A stretch of DNA of 64,000 nt, from contig LJCV01000198.1 in NCBI GenBank assembly GCA_001298575.1, positions 19,929-83,928 of the forward strand. The letters run 5' to 3'. The DNA comes from Actinobacteria bacterium OK074. GTDB taxonomy: Bacteria > Actinomycetota > Actinomycetes > Streptomycetales > Streptomycetaceae. The position numbers and the translations under genes are program-made. Shown here piece after piece: positions 33,763-42,479 of this stretch. The first letter of the stretch is position 1, and each line of letters begins with the position of its first letter. The notes below the pieces were generated by a model that was given only the letters and a program-made list of their open reading frames with translations, was not told the DNA's origin and ran no database searches.

Positions 33763-34809
33763 CTAGTGGGCGTGCGGCTCTTCTCGGTGTACCGGGCCGT
33801 GCGGGGACTCGCAGTGGCCTGCGTGGTCGGGTTGGGGCCAGTCGGTCGGGAGTGCTGCACGGACCTGGAGGAGTTGGTCCGGGACGTGGTCGACCTGGAG
33901 GGTGGTGTGGGTGATGGCGTAATCGTCGCGCAGGAGGCGTTCCAGGCCGCGGCGGACCTCGTGGCAGTCGCCGCCCGGTTCGACCAGGACGTGCGCGGAG
34001 AGGGCGGACTGGCCGGAGGTGATCTGCCAGACGTGCAGGTCGTGCACCTCGACGACGGCGGACTCGGCGACGAGCCGGTCACCGAGGGCGTCCGGGTCGA
34101 CGTCGGCGGGCGCGGCCTCCAGGAAGATCCGCCCGGACTCGCGCAGCAGCCCGTATCCGGCGCGCACCATCAGCGCGACGACCACGAGCGTGGCGATGGG
34201 GTCGGCCCGTTCGAAGCCCGTGAGGACGACGACCAGCGCGGCGACGGCGGTGCCGATGAACGCGAACAGGTCGTTGAGGACGTGCTGGTAGGCGCCCTCG
34301 ACGTTGAGCGAGGTCCGGTTGGCCTTGGACAGGCACCAGGCGGCCAGCACGTTGACGGCGATGCCCGCGAGCGCGGTGACCAGCATCAGGCCGCCCTCCA
34401 CCGCGGAGGGGTGGATCAGCCGGCGTACGGCCTCGTAGGCGAGCCAGGCGCCCAGGAGCAGCAGGGTGAGGCCGTTGGCCTGGGCGGAGAGGATCTCGGC
34501 GCGCTTGAGCCCGTAGGTGAAGCCGCCGCGGGCGGGGCGCGCGGCGAGCCGCATGGCGACGAGAGCGAGCACGATCGACGCGGCGTCGGTGAGCATGTGC
34601 GCGGCGTCGGAGATGAGCGCGAGGGAGCCGGCGACGATACCGACGACGACCTCGGCCGCCATGAACACCGTGATGAGGGTCAGCGCGATGCCCAGCCAGC
34701 GGCGGTCGGCGTCCAGCGTCACGCCGTGGGAGTGACCCGCGTGGCCGCCGTGACCGTCGCCGTGCGCGTGCTCGTCGTGCTCGTCGTGCTCGTGACCCTG
34801 GTTGCTCAT
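33763..34809 (-). CDS. CDF family divalent metal cation exporter (CzcD-like)
   Basis: The 348-aa protein has a His/Asp-rich N-terminus (residues 3-29), six membrane helices and a His-rich C-terminus. The metal site appears as SDAAHMLTD in helix 2 and HVLNDLFAF in helix 5. A cytoplasmic dimerisation domain includes VHDLHVWQITSG, characteristic of CDF proteins. It exports Zn2+, Co2+ or similar ions in exchange for protons. ATG 34809 follows GGGGGAAGG. No regulator gene is adjacent and no clear metal-sensor box was recognised in the 210 bases upstream. Confidence 0.93.
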   Translation of the reverse strand: MSNQGHEHDEHDEHAHGDGHGGHAGHSHGVTLDADRRWLGIALTLITVFMAAEVVVGIVAGSLALISDAAHMLTDAASIVLALVAMRLAARPARGGFTYGLKRAEILSAQANGLTLLLLGAWLAYEAVRRLIHPSAVEGGLMLVTALAGIAVNVLAAWCLSKANRTSLNVEGAYQHVLNDLFAFIGTAVAALVVVLTGFERADPIATLVVVALMVRAGYGLLRESGRIFLEAAPADVDPDALGDRLVAESAVVEVHDLHVWQITSGQSALSAHVLVEPGGDCHEVRRGLERLLRDDYAITHTTLQVDHVPDQLLQVRAALPTDWPQPDHAGHCESPHGPVHREEPHAH

Positions 34810-35020
34810 ATTCGGATGCCTTCCCCCTCGCAACGGGTGCCTCGCCCGAAGTGAAACGCATCCCGGGGCCGATCGCCAAAGGCTGCACCGGTGACCGTTG
34901 TCATCTCCGATAGCACCTCGTTGACCTGCGCAAACGTCAGGCGTTCGCGGATGTGCGGGTGAGCGGGGAGCAGATGTGCGGGCGGGCGGCCGGGGGCGCG
35001 GGGAAGCCGGAGCCGGAGTG

Positions 35021-35698
35021 TCAGTCCGTCCCGCTACATCGCTCGGTGTAGCGGGCGACCAGGTCGCGCCATCCGGCCTCCAGCCGCTCCATGCTCATGT
35101 TCCGGCGGGTGAGGAGGTGGTCGGCGAGGGCGGTGTCCAGGGAGCCGAGGAGGATGTGGGCGGTGACTTCGACGTCGCCCTCCACCGCGATCTGGCGCAG
35201 CAGCATGCAGACGTGGCTGAGCCGCAGACCGTACGCCGGGATCGCGCGGCGGCGGGGGGCGTCGGCGTGGGCGGCCAGGTAGAGGTCCCGGTGGGCGTGT
35301 TCGTGGCGCAGCACCGCCGAGCCGAAGGCGCGCAGCCGGTCCAGGGCGGGGACGCCGGGGCCGAGCGGGGGCGGGCCGGACAGGAACGCCGACTGGAGCT
35401 GCTGCTCGTGGTGGTCGAGCAGGGCCACGAAGAGCCCGATACGGTCACCGAACCGCCGGAAGACCGTCCCCTTGCCGACACCCGCGCCGACCGCCACGTC
35501 CTCCATGGTGACGTTGGCGACCCCGCGCTCGGCCACCAGCCAGGCGGCGACCTCCAGGAGGCGGATGCGGTTGCGGGCGGCGTCGGCCCGCAGCGGAGGG
35601 GCGGGAGAGCCGACGGTGACGGTCGGGGTGAGGGTGAGGTCCATCCGTCCGCCGAGGTCTTCCGGCGGCGCGGGAAAAGGCACGAGCGGCTCGGTCAT
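35021..35698 (-). CDS. TetR family transcriptional regulator
   Basis: The 225-aa protein has a TetR helix-turn-helix at about residues 40-85 (NRIRLLEVAAWLVAERG, then GAGVGKGTVFRRFGDRIGLF) and a variable ligand domain. It is divergent from an NADPH-dependent FMN reductase, and two matching palindromes lie between the genes, so it very likely represses both. The start could be ATG 35698 or the internal ATG near 35644; neither has a good ribosome-binding site. Confidence 0.92.
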   Translation of the reverse strand: MTEPLVPFPAPPEDLGGRMDLTLTPTVTVGSPAPPLRADAARNRIRLLEVAAWLVAERGVANVTMEDVAVGAGVGKGTVFRRFGDRIGLFVALLDHHEQQLQSAFLSGPPPLGPGVPALDRLRAFGSAVLRHEHAHRDLYLAAHADAPRRRAIPAYGLRLSHVCMLLRQIAVEGDVEVTAHILLGSLDTALADHLLTRRNMSMERLEAGWRDLVARYTERCSGTD

Positions 35699-35725
35699 GG
35701 CTTCAGCCTAGCGCTCCACCAAGAC

Positions 35726-35781
35726 AAGTGGACCGTGGTCCGTTTAGGTGATACAACTTTGAAACGGACCTCGGTCCGGTT
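35726..35781. promoter_or_regulatory. Twin TetR operators between tetR and the FMN reductase gene
   Basis: Two copies of the palindrome AAnnGGACC-N2-GGTCCGnTT lie at 35726-35745 and 35762-35781, centres 36 bases apart. The right-hand copy pairs at 8 of 9 positions and the left at 7 of 9. A possible -10 TACAAC lies between them. Binding at both would block both divergent promoters. Confidence 0.7.
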
Positions 35782-35812
35782 GGCTTCTGATCACCTTCCT
35801 GGGAGTTTCACC

Positions 35813-36376
35813 ATGTCCGTACGCATCCTTGCGCTCGTCGGCAGCCTTCGCGCAGGCTCGCACAACCGCCAGCTCGCCGAGGCCGCCGTCAAGCACGCCC
35901 CCGAGGGCGTCGAGGTGGAGCTGTTCGAGGGCCTCGCCGACGTTCCGTTCTACAACGAGGACATCGACGTCGTCGACGCCGTCCCCGAGGCCGCCGCGAA
36001 GCTGCGCGCCAAGGCCGGCGAGGCCGACGCGTTCCTGCTCTTCTCCCCCGAGTACAACGGCACCATCCCGGCCGTCCTGAAGAACGCCATCGACTGGCTG
36101 TCCCGCCCGTACGGCGCCGGCGCGTTCTCGGGCAAGCCGACCGCCGTGGTCGGCACCGCGTTCGGCCAGTTCGGCGGCGTGTGGGCGCAGGACGAGACCC
36201 GCAAGGCCGCGGGCATCGCCGGTGCCACGATCCTGGAGGACGCCAAGCTGTCCATCCCCGGCTCCATCACCCGCTTCGCCGAGCTGCACCCGGCCGACGA
36301 CTCCGAGGTCGTCGAGGGTCTGACCAAGGTCATCGCCCAGATCGCCGAGCAGGCGGGCGCCGGCGCCGCGGCCTGA
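35813..36376 (+). CDS. NADPH-dependent FMN reductase family protein
   Basis: The 187-aa flavodoxin-like protein has the phosphate loop LVGSLRAGSHNRQLAEA (about 7-23) and the flavin-site motif SPEYNGTIPAVLKNAIDWLSRP (about 79-100), both hallmarks of chromate/quinone reductase-type FMN reductases. It reduces FMN, quinones or xenobiotics with NAD(P)H. The ATG has GGGAG upstream. TetR operators in its promoter suggest induction by a small molecule, perhaps a quinone-like compound. Confidence 0.93.
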   Translation: MSVRILALVGSLRAGSHNRQLAEAAVKHAPEGVEVELFEGLADVPFYNEDIDVVDAVPEAAAKLRAKAGEADAFLLFSPEYNGTIPAVLKNAIDWLSRPYGAGAFSGKPTAVVGTAFGQFGGVWAQDETRKAAGIAGATILEDAKLSIPGSITRFAELHPADDSEVVEGLTKVIAQIAEQAGAGAAA

Positions 36377-36392
36377 CGCGGACGGACGAACA

Positions 36393-36560
36393 GTAGTCAA
36401 CAAATGTGGGCCAACAACTGTTGGCCCACATTTGTTTGCCAACACCGGTTGGCCTACGGGTGTTGGCCAACAACTGTTTGCCAACACCCGTTCACCCACG
36501 CCCGTTTGCCCCCAGCCGTCGGCCAACGCGTGTTGGCCAACAGGCGTAGGCCAACACCCC
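36393..36560. repeat. Degenerate 14-bp tandem repeat array (12 units)
   Basis: Reading on the plus strand in 14-base steps from 36393 gives twelve units close to TTGGCCAACAACTG or TTGGCCAACACCCG, including 36407, 36421, 36435, 36449, 36463, 36477, 36519, 36533 and 36547. Units at 36491 and 36505 are more diverged and the pattern fades after 36560. Because TTGGCCAA is self-complementary, neighbouring units form nested hairpins. The period of 14 does not preserve a reading frame, so it is not a coding repeat. Confidence 0.85.
36399..36436. terminator. Perfect 18-bp stem at the start of the 14-bp array
   Basis: AACAAATGTGGGCCAACA (36399-36416) pairs perfectly with 36419-36436 around a 2-base centre. 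It lies 22 bases after the FMN reductase stop and ends in a short T-rich stretch, so it could terminate that transcript. A second hairpin with 12-bp arms follows at 36456-36491. Confidence 0.65.
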
Positions 36561-36655
36561 TCCCCCACCACCCACTCCCGTTCACGCACCGGACGCACGC
36601 CCTCCCTTCGCCTCCAGTTCGCTCCTCGTACGCCTTTGGTTGCTTGCCTTGAGAC

Positions 36656-37810
<1,155 letters not shown>

Positions 37811-37832
37811 CCAGCCAGGGAGAGTTCGCACC

Positions 37833-38066
37833 ATGAGCATCGACTGGACATCGCTCGGCCAGGTCGCCGCGGTGAGCATCGGCGTCACCGTCGCCGTGGT
37901 CGTCGTCTTCGCCCTCGGCGTGCTCGGCCTCGCCCAGGTCGAGACGGCGCGCGAGCACGAGGGCGGCTCCGCCACCCTCGGCTTCACCCAGGCCGGGGCC
38001 TGCTTCTTGGCCTGCGCGGCCGTGGTGGCGTACGGGATCTACCTGATCGTGCCGCAGTTCCACTGA
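37833..38066 (+). CDS. Small membrane protein paired with Pit
   Basis: The 77-aa protein has two membrane helices (about 9-31 and 51-73) joined by a short charged loop (QVETAREHEGGSAT). GGAG precedes the ATG. It directly follows pit and is probably co-transcribed. No biochemical role is known; by position it may stabilise or modulate the transporter. Confidence 0.8.
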   Translation: MSIDWTSLGQVAAVSIGVTVAVVVVFALGVLGLAQVETAREHEGGSATLGFTQAGACFLACAAVVAYGIYLIVPQFH

Positions 38067-38082
38067 TCCACCGGCGCCACCC

Positions 38083-38122
38083 GGACCGGCCCCCGCACCG
38101 TCAGTCGTGCGGGGGCCGGTCC
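38083..38122. terminator. Bidirectional hairpin between the pit operon and arsR
   Basis: GGACCGGCCCCCGCAC (38083-38098) pairs perfectly with 38107-38122 around an 8-base loop. It serves two converging transcripts. The right arm lies in the last codons of the arsR frame (DRPPHD end). Confidence 0.7.
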
Positions 38123-38495
38123 GTCAACCGGTGGTCGGCCAGGCTCAGGGCCTCGTCGACCACCCGGCGCAGATGGCCGTCGCGGAGTGAATACACCACG
38201 CGGCGGCCTTCTTCGCGGGTGTTCACCAGTCCCGCGAGCCGCAGCCGGGCCAGGTGCCGGCTGACGGCGGGCCGGGCCGGGCCGCGCCGCACACCTCGGT
38301 CAGCGTCGAGACGTCGGCCTCGCCGCCGGTCAGCACGTGCAGGAGGGTCAGCCGGGTGCGGTCCGCGAGCAGCGCGAGCAGTTCGGCGGCGAGCGCGAAC
38401 TGTTCCTCGTCCGGGGTGCGGGGGTGCTCCCGCCCGGCGCCGCCCGTGTGCGGCTGCGCATCCTTCGCAGGTGATAGGTGTATGCGTGCGCTCAT
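38101..38495 (-). pseudogene. Frameshifted ArsR/SmtB-type metal-sensor regulator
   Basis: Translation from ATG 38495 gives the start of an ArsR protein (EEQFALAAELLALLADRTRL, then GGEADVSTLTEVCGAARP), but the frame is lost there. A second frame continues exactly from that point with PAVSRHLARLRLAGLVNTREEGRRVVYSLRDGHLRR, the recognition helix and wing, to the stop at 38101. The break falls in a CCCGG-CCCGG-CCCG run near 38268-38288. Removing one 5-base unit restores an intact protein of about 130 residues. It is therefore either a slippage mutation or a sequencing or assembly error. ArsR/SmtB proteins normally repress metal-efflux genes. Confidence 0.8.
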
Positions 38496-38500
38496 ACGCA
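38483..38500. promoter_or_regulatory. Inverted repeat over the arsR start codon
   Basis: TGCGT-N8-ACGCA spans the ATG of the broken arsR gene. ArsR/SmtB repressors often bind such imperfect palindromes near their own start. It also lies upstream of the divergent short His-rich ORF. Confidence 0.4.
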
Positions 38501-38556
38501 CATAACGGCGCCGTGGGCAGCACACGTCCACTCCCACACACCGGAAGGGGAACCCC

Positions 38557-38637
38557 GTGAGCGACCGGCACCACGACCACAACCACGCACTGGCCCACCA
38601 CACGACGGCACGGGCCCTGCCAACCCCCGCCCACTGA
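38557..38637 (+). CDS. Short His-rich ORF, possible remnant of a metal transporter gene
   Basis: GTG 38557 is preceded by GGAAGGGG six bases away, a strong ribosome-binding site. It opens a 26-residue peptide with seven histidines (VSDRHHDHNHALAHHTTAR...). Many CDF or ZIP transporters begin with a His-rich stretch like this and sit divergent from an ArsR sensor. No transporter follows; the next gene is YbaK on the other strand. It may be what remains after deletion, or a genuine metal-binding mini-peptide. Confidence 0.4.
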   Translation: MSDRHHDHNHALAHHTTARALPTPAH

Positions 38638-38655
38638 GCGGGAGTTGACGAAACG

Positions 38656-39213
38656 TCAGGCCACGCCGAGCCCTTCGAGCACCACCGCGCCCGGCAGTTC
38701 CGCGAACGCCTTGCCCGGCACCAGGAGTTTGCCCCGGCGCCGTCCGCTGCCGACCAGGACGTACGGCAGGTCGACGACGGCCGAGTCCACCAACACCGGC
38801 CAGTCGGCGGGCAGTCCAACGGGGGTGATGCCGCCGTACTCCATGCCGGTGAGTCCGGTCGCGGTGTCCATCGGGGCGAACGACGCCTTGCGGGCGCCGA
38901 GTTGGCGGCGGACGACGCCGTTGACGTCGACCCGCGTGGCGGACAGCACGACGCACGCGGCCAGGCTCGTCTCGCCGCCGCGCTTCCCGGCGACCACCAC
39001 GCAGTTGGCGGACTGCTCCAGCAACTCCGGGCCGTAGTGCTCGACGAAGGTGGCGGTGTCGGCCCACTCCGGGTCGGTGTCGACGTAGACGATCTGGTCG
39101 GCGGGGACGTTGCCGCTCCAGTGGCGTACGGCGTCGGCGACCGGGCCGGTCAGTTCGTCGAGGCAGTCGGGTGCGGGCGTGGCGCGGTCGAAGTGTCCGA
39201 TGGGTGGGCGCAT
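38656..39213 (-). CDS. YbaK/ProX-type aminoacyl-tRNA deacylase domain protein
   Basis: The 185-aa protein has the YbaK/prolyl-tRNA-associated fold: ANCVVVAGKRGG, DVNGVVRRQLGARKASFA (with the conserved Lys) and GGITPVGLP. Members hydrolyse mischarged tRNAs. Free-standing versions in actinobacteria are common and their exact tRNA is unknown. The ATG at 39213 is the natural start. It is followed, in the same orientation upstream, by the XRE-cupin regulator 31 bases away. Confidence 0.88.
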   Translation of the reverse strand: MRPPIGHFDRATPAPDCLDELTGPVADAVRHWSGNVPADQIVYVDTDPEWADTATFVEHYGPELLEQSANCVVVAGKRGGETSLAACVVLSATRVDVNGVVRRQLGARKASFAPMDTATGLTGMEYGGITPVGLPADWPVLVDSAVVDLPYVLVGSGRRRGKLLVPGKAFAELPGAVVLEGLGVA

Positions 39214-39244
39214 GACGGCACGTTAACAGCCGGGCGGCGGCCGT

Positions 39245-39829
39245 TCACGTGGCGTCCCGGCCCACCGGCGGGACCGACACCGCCATCATCATCAGCACCG
39301 GTTCCTCGCCCCGATTCCCGTACGTGTGCGGAGCGTTGGCCTCGAAGGAGGCGCTCGCCCCGGCCGGGACGGTGTGGTCCTCGCCGTCCACGGTGAGGGT
39401 CAGCTCGCCCGCGGTGACATGGACCATTTCGACGGTGCCGCCGGGGTGCGGCTCGGAGAGGCTGCTCTCGCCCGGCATCAGCCGCCAGTCCCACAGCTCC
39501 AGCGGTCCGGGCGCCTCGGTGCCGGCGAGGAGCCTGCTGTAGCTGCCGGCGTCGGTGTGCCACAGCCGTACGGCCCGCTCGGCGGGGACGATGCGGACCT
39601 TCGGCCCCTGCTCGTAGTCGAGCAGGGTGGTGATGCTGATGCCGAGGGCGTCGCCGATCTTGACGACCGTGCCGATGCTGGGGTTGGTGCGGGCCTGTTC
39701 GATCTGGATGAGCATGCCGCGGCTGACGCCGGCCCGGGCCGCGAGCACGTCCAGGGTGAAGCCGCGTACCGCGCGCCAGTGCTTGACGTTGCGCGCCAGG
39801 GACTGGGTCAGCAGATCGAGGTCCGACAC
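39245..39829 (-). CDS. XRE family regulator with C-terminal cupin domain
   Basis: The 194-aa protein has an XRE helix-turn-helix (about 12-68, VRGFTLDVLAARAGVSRGMLIQIEQART) and a cupin sensor domain (about 110-185, HPGGTVEMVHVTAGELTLTVDGEDHTVPAG). It is divergent from an EamA transporter gene, with 137 bases between, and probably controls it. Proteins of this class often sense amino acids or polyamines. No clear palindrome was assigned in the spacer. Confidence 0.92.
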   Translation of the reverse strand: MSDLDLLTQSLARNVKHWRAVRGFTLDVLAARAGVSRGMLIQIEQARTNPSIGTVVKIGDALGISITTLLDYEQGPKVRIVPAERAVRLWHTDAGSYSRLLAGTEAPGPLELWDWRLMPGESSLSEPHPGGTVEMVHVTAGELTLTVDGEDHTVPAGASASFEANAPHTYGNRGEEPVLMMMAVSVPPVGRDAT

Positions 39830-39966
39830 GTTCCGTCCACGTTGTTGTGTCCCACTGCGCGTCGCCCCGTCTCGCTCGGTTCAATATTCTGCATGCCGAA
39901 GTACATCAGGATGAACTAGGGTGTGGTGCACCTGATCGTCCACCGAACTGTACTGCGAGGCATCCG

Positions 39967-40833
39967 ATGGCCGCACTGCCGGCACTCTTCGCCCTGGCCA
40001 CCAGCCTGCTGTGGGGTCTGGCCGACTTCGGCGGCGGGCTGCTGACCCGGCGGGCACCGGCGCTGACGGTGGTCGTCGGCTCCCAGGCAATCGCGGCGGT
40101 GGCGATCGGCGCGATCGTGGTGGCCACGGGCGGCTGGAGCGAGGCCGGGCCCCGGCTGTGGTTCGCGTTCGCGGCCGGTCTGGTGGGGCCGGTGGCACTG
40201 CTGTGCTTCTACGAGGCGCTCGCACTGGGCCCCATGGGGGTCGTCTCGCCGCTCGCCACGCTGAGCGTGGCCGTCCCGGTCGGCGTGGGCCTCTTCCTGG
40301 GGGAGCGGCCCGGGCTGTTCCAGGTCGCCGGTATCGCGACAGCCGTCACCGGGGTCGTCCTCGCGGGCGGACCCCAGCTGGGAGGCGCCGCCGTGCAGCG
40401 GCGGGCGATCGTGCTGACGCTGGTCTCGGCGCTCGGGTTCGGTACGGTCTACGCCCTGATCGCGGAGGCGTCGACGACCGTCACCGGACTGTTCCTCGGC
40501 CTGTTCGTGCAGCGCCTGACCAGCGTGGTGGTGGGCGGCGCCGTGCTGTTCGTGTCCGTGCGGCGCGGTACCCCGGCGCTGCCCGCGGGCGGCTTCCCGT
40601 GGGGTTCGCTCCCGGCGCTCGCCTTCGTGGGCATCGCCGACGCGGCGGCCAACGGCACGTACTCCTTCGCCGCACAGCGCGGCCCGGTGACCGTCGTCGC
40701 CGTCCTCGCCTCCCTCTACCCGGTCGTCACCGCGCTGGCCGCCCGCGGTGTGCTGCGCGAACGGCTGCGCGCGATCCAGGCGGCGGGCGCGGGACTCGCG
40801 CTGGTGGGCACGCTCCTGCTCGCCACCGGGTAG
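39967..40833 (+). CDS. EamA/DMT superfamily transporter
   Basis: The 288-aa protein has ten membrane helices in two EamA repeats (starting ALFALATSLLWGLADFGGG and IVLTLVSALGFGTVYALIAE). Such proteins export metabolites or amino acids or take up small solutes. It starts at ATG 39967 and is divergent from an XRE-cupin gene, which likely regulates it. The stop is 13 bases from the convergent acyltransferase stop. Confidence 0.92.
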   Translation: MAALPALFALATSLLWGLADFGGGLLTRRAPALTVVVGSQAIAAVAIGAIVVATGGWSEAGPRLWFAFAAGLVGPVALLCFYEALALGPMGVVSPLATLSVAVPVGVGLFLGERPGLFQVAGIATAVTGVVLAGGPQLGGAAVQRRAIVLTLVSALGFGTVYALIAEASTTVTGLFLGLFVQRLTSVVVGGAVLFVSVRRGTPALPAGGFPWGSLPALAFVGIADAAANGTYSFAAQRGPVTVVAVLASLYPVVTALAARGVLRERLRAIQAAGAGLALVGTLLLATG

Positions 40834-40846
40834 ACCCGACGACCGA

Positions 40847-41656
40847 TCAGGTCTCCGTCGCGCCCTCGGGGTCCAGTTCCGCGAGCCGGGCCGCGGCCGC
40901 CTCGCTGACCCCGGCCAGCGCCCGCAGCTGCTCGGGGGTGACGCCCTCCGGTATCGGCACCGGCGGCGGGGTCCGCAGCGGCGGCTGCCAGCCCTCCGCC
41001 GGGTCCCAGCGCCGTACGACCCGGGCGGGGGCGCCCGCCACCACCGCGTGGTCGGGGACCTCGCCGCGCACGACCGCGCCCGCGGCCACCACCACGTTCC
41101 GGCCGATCCGCGCGCCCGGCAGGATCACCGCGCCCGTGCCGATCCAGCAGCCGGGGCCGATCGTCACCGGCTCCATCCGCGGCCACTGCTTGCCGATGGG
41201 TTCGTGCGGATCGTCGTACGAATGGTTCGTCGACGTCACGTAGACGTAGGGGCCGAAGTAGCAGTCGCGGTCGATGGTGACCGTCGTGTCGGCGATGACA
41301 TGGCTGCCGCGGCCGAGGACGACGCCGTCGCCGATGCGTAGGATCGGCTCCGGGCCGAGGTCCAGGTCCGGCATCAACCCGGCGGTGAGCGTGACCTGTT
41401 CGCCGATCACGCAGTGCGCGCCGAGGTGGATCCACGGCTCGCCGAAGACCGTGCCGAGCGGGAAGGCTAGCCGGGTGCCGGGGCCGAACGAGCCGAACCG
41501 GAAACGCCCGGGCGCGTCCGCGGTCACCGAACCCTTGCGCTGCACCCAGGCCCAGCCCGCATGAACGGCGCGCTGCACGAGGCGGCGCTGCCACGACGGG
41601 AACGGAAACTGGGCCCTGGGCACCCGCTCACCGTACTCAGCGCCACTGACACCCAT
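40847..41656 (-). CDS. Left-handed beta-helix acyltransferase
   Basis: The 269-aa protein has hexapeptide repeats (IGDGVVLGRGSHVIADTTVTID, IGPGCWIGTGAVILPGARIG, VVAAGAVVRG) forming a left-handed beta-helix, with the catalytic-type segment TSTNHSYDDP and ending VVAGAPARVVRRW. These features match WcaF/maltose O-acetyltransferase-type enzymes. A C-terminal extension of about 45 residues is predicted to be helical. The acceptor is unknown. An internal GTG (VPRAQFPF) is an alternative start. Confidence 0.88.
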   Translation of the reverse strand: MGVSGAEYGERVPRAQFPFPSWQRRLVQRAVHAGWAWVQRKGSVTADAPGRFRFGSFGPGTRLAFPLGTVFGEPWIHLGAHCVIGEQVTLTAGLMPDLDLGPEPILRIGDGVVLGRGSHVIADTTVTIDRDCYFGPYVYVTSTNHSYDDPHEPIGKQWPRMEPVTIGPGCWIGTGAVILPGARIGRNVVVAAGAVVRGEVPDHAVVAGAPARVVRRWDPAEGWQPPLRTPPPVPIPEGVTPEQLRALAGVSEAAAARLAELDPEGATET

Positions 41657-41756
41657 GGGTCCGGGCTGCTGTGATCTTCACCCCACCGGCCGGGACCCGC
41701 CCCGGCGTGCCCTACGGTGCCGGTGGACCCCCGACGGGAAGCACGAGGAGACGGTG

Positions 41757-42287
41757 ATGGCGGACAAGGCGTTGATCGCGGGCATCGGCGGCAAGGAGCC
41801 GAAGGTGGACCCGGAGGCGTTCACCGCGCCCGGGGCCGTGGTGATCGGCGACGTGACGGTGCACGCGGGGGCGAGCGTCTGGTACGGGGCGGTGCTGCGC
41901 GGCGACTGCGAGCGGATCGCGCTGGGCGCCGACAGCAACGTGCAGGACAACTGCACCCTGCACGCCGACCCGGGGTTCCCGGTGAGCATCGGCGAGCGGG
42001 TGTCCATCGGGCACAACGCGGTCGTGCACGGGGCGGTCGTCGAGGACGACTGTCTGATCGGGATGGGCGCGACGGTGCTCAACGGGGCGGTGATCGGGGC
42101 GGGTTCACTGGTCGCCGCGCAGGCGCTGGTCCCGCAGGGGATGACCGTGCCGCCGGGGTCGCTGGTGGCCGGGGTGCCGGCCAAGGTGAAGCGGGAGCTG
42201 ACCGAGGAGGAGCGGACGGTGGTCTCGCTCAACGGCACGCATTATGTGGAGTTGGCGCGGAAGCATCGGGGTGTGCACGGGGGTTAG
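41757..42287 (+). CDS. Gamma-carbonic anhydrase family protein
   Basis: The 176-aa left-handed beta-helix protein has the family pattern WYGAVLRGDCERI, NVQDNCTLHADPG and IGHNAVVHGAVV. The three histidines in LHADPG, GHNAV and VHG match zinc ligands. It may hydrate CO2, although many free-standing members have no proven activity. The ATG has GAGGAG six bases upstream. It is divergent from the acyltransferase gene. Confidence 0.92.
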   Translation: MADKALIAGIGGKEPKVDPEAFTAPGAVVIGDVTVHAGASVWYGAVLRGDCERIALGADSNVQDNCTLHADPGFPVSIGERVSIGHNAVVHGAVVEDDCLIGMGATVLNGAVIGAGSLVAAQALVPQGMTVPPGSLVAGVPAKVKRELTEEERTVVSLNGTHYVELARKHRGVHGG

Positions 42288-42356
42288 CAGGCTGGACGGG
42301 TGCGGGCCGGTCGAGGGGGGCGGGCCGTTCGCGCCTGCCCAGTGCCGATGTCGGTC

Positions 42357-42428
42357 TCGGTGCCTGTGTCGATCTCGGTGCCGGTGTCGGTGTCCTTGCC
42401 GGTGCCGGTCTCGGTGCCGGTGAGGCAG
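42357..42428. repeat. Four 18-bp tandem repeats
   Basis: Units at 42357, 42375, 42393 and 42411 follow TCGGTGCCGGTGTCGGTG with a few changes. They lie between the gamma-carbonic anhydrase stop and the DedA stop. A plus-strand frame would read SVPVSV repeats but has no start signal, so it looks non-coding. Confidence 0.65.
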
Positions 42429-42479
42429 TACGACGTCACGGCCCCGTGCCCGCCCGGTGGGGCCGCACGACCGCCGGGG

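Noticed and set aside
36393..36560. CRISPR array
   Set aside because: The repeats are contiguous 14-mers without unique spacers, and no cas genes are nearby.
36404..36652. Short plus-strand frame reading repeated Trp-Pro-Thr and Gln-His peptides through the 14-bp array
   Set aside because: The peptide repetition follows from the DNA repeat, the 14-base period shifts frame every unit, and no ribosome-binding site is present.
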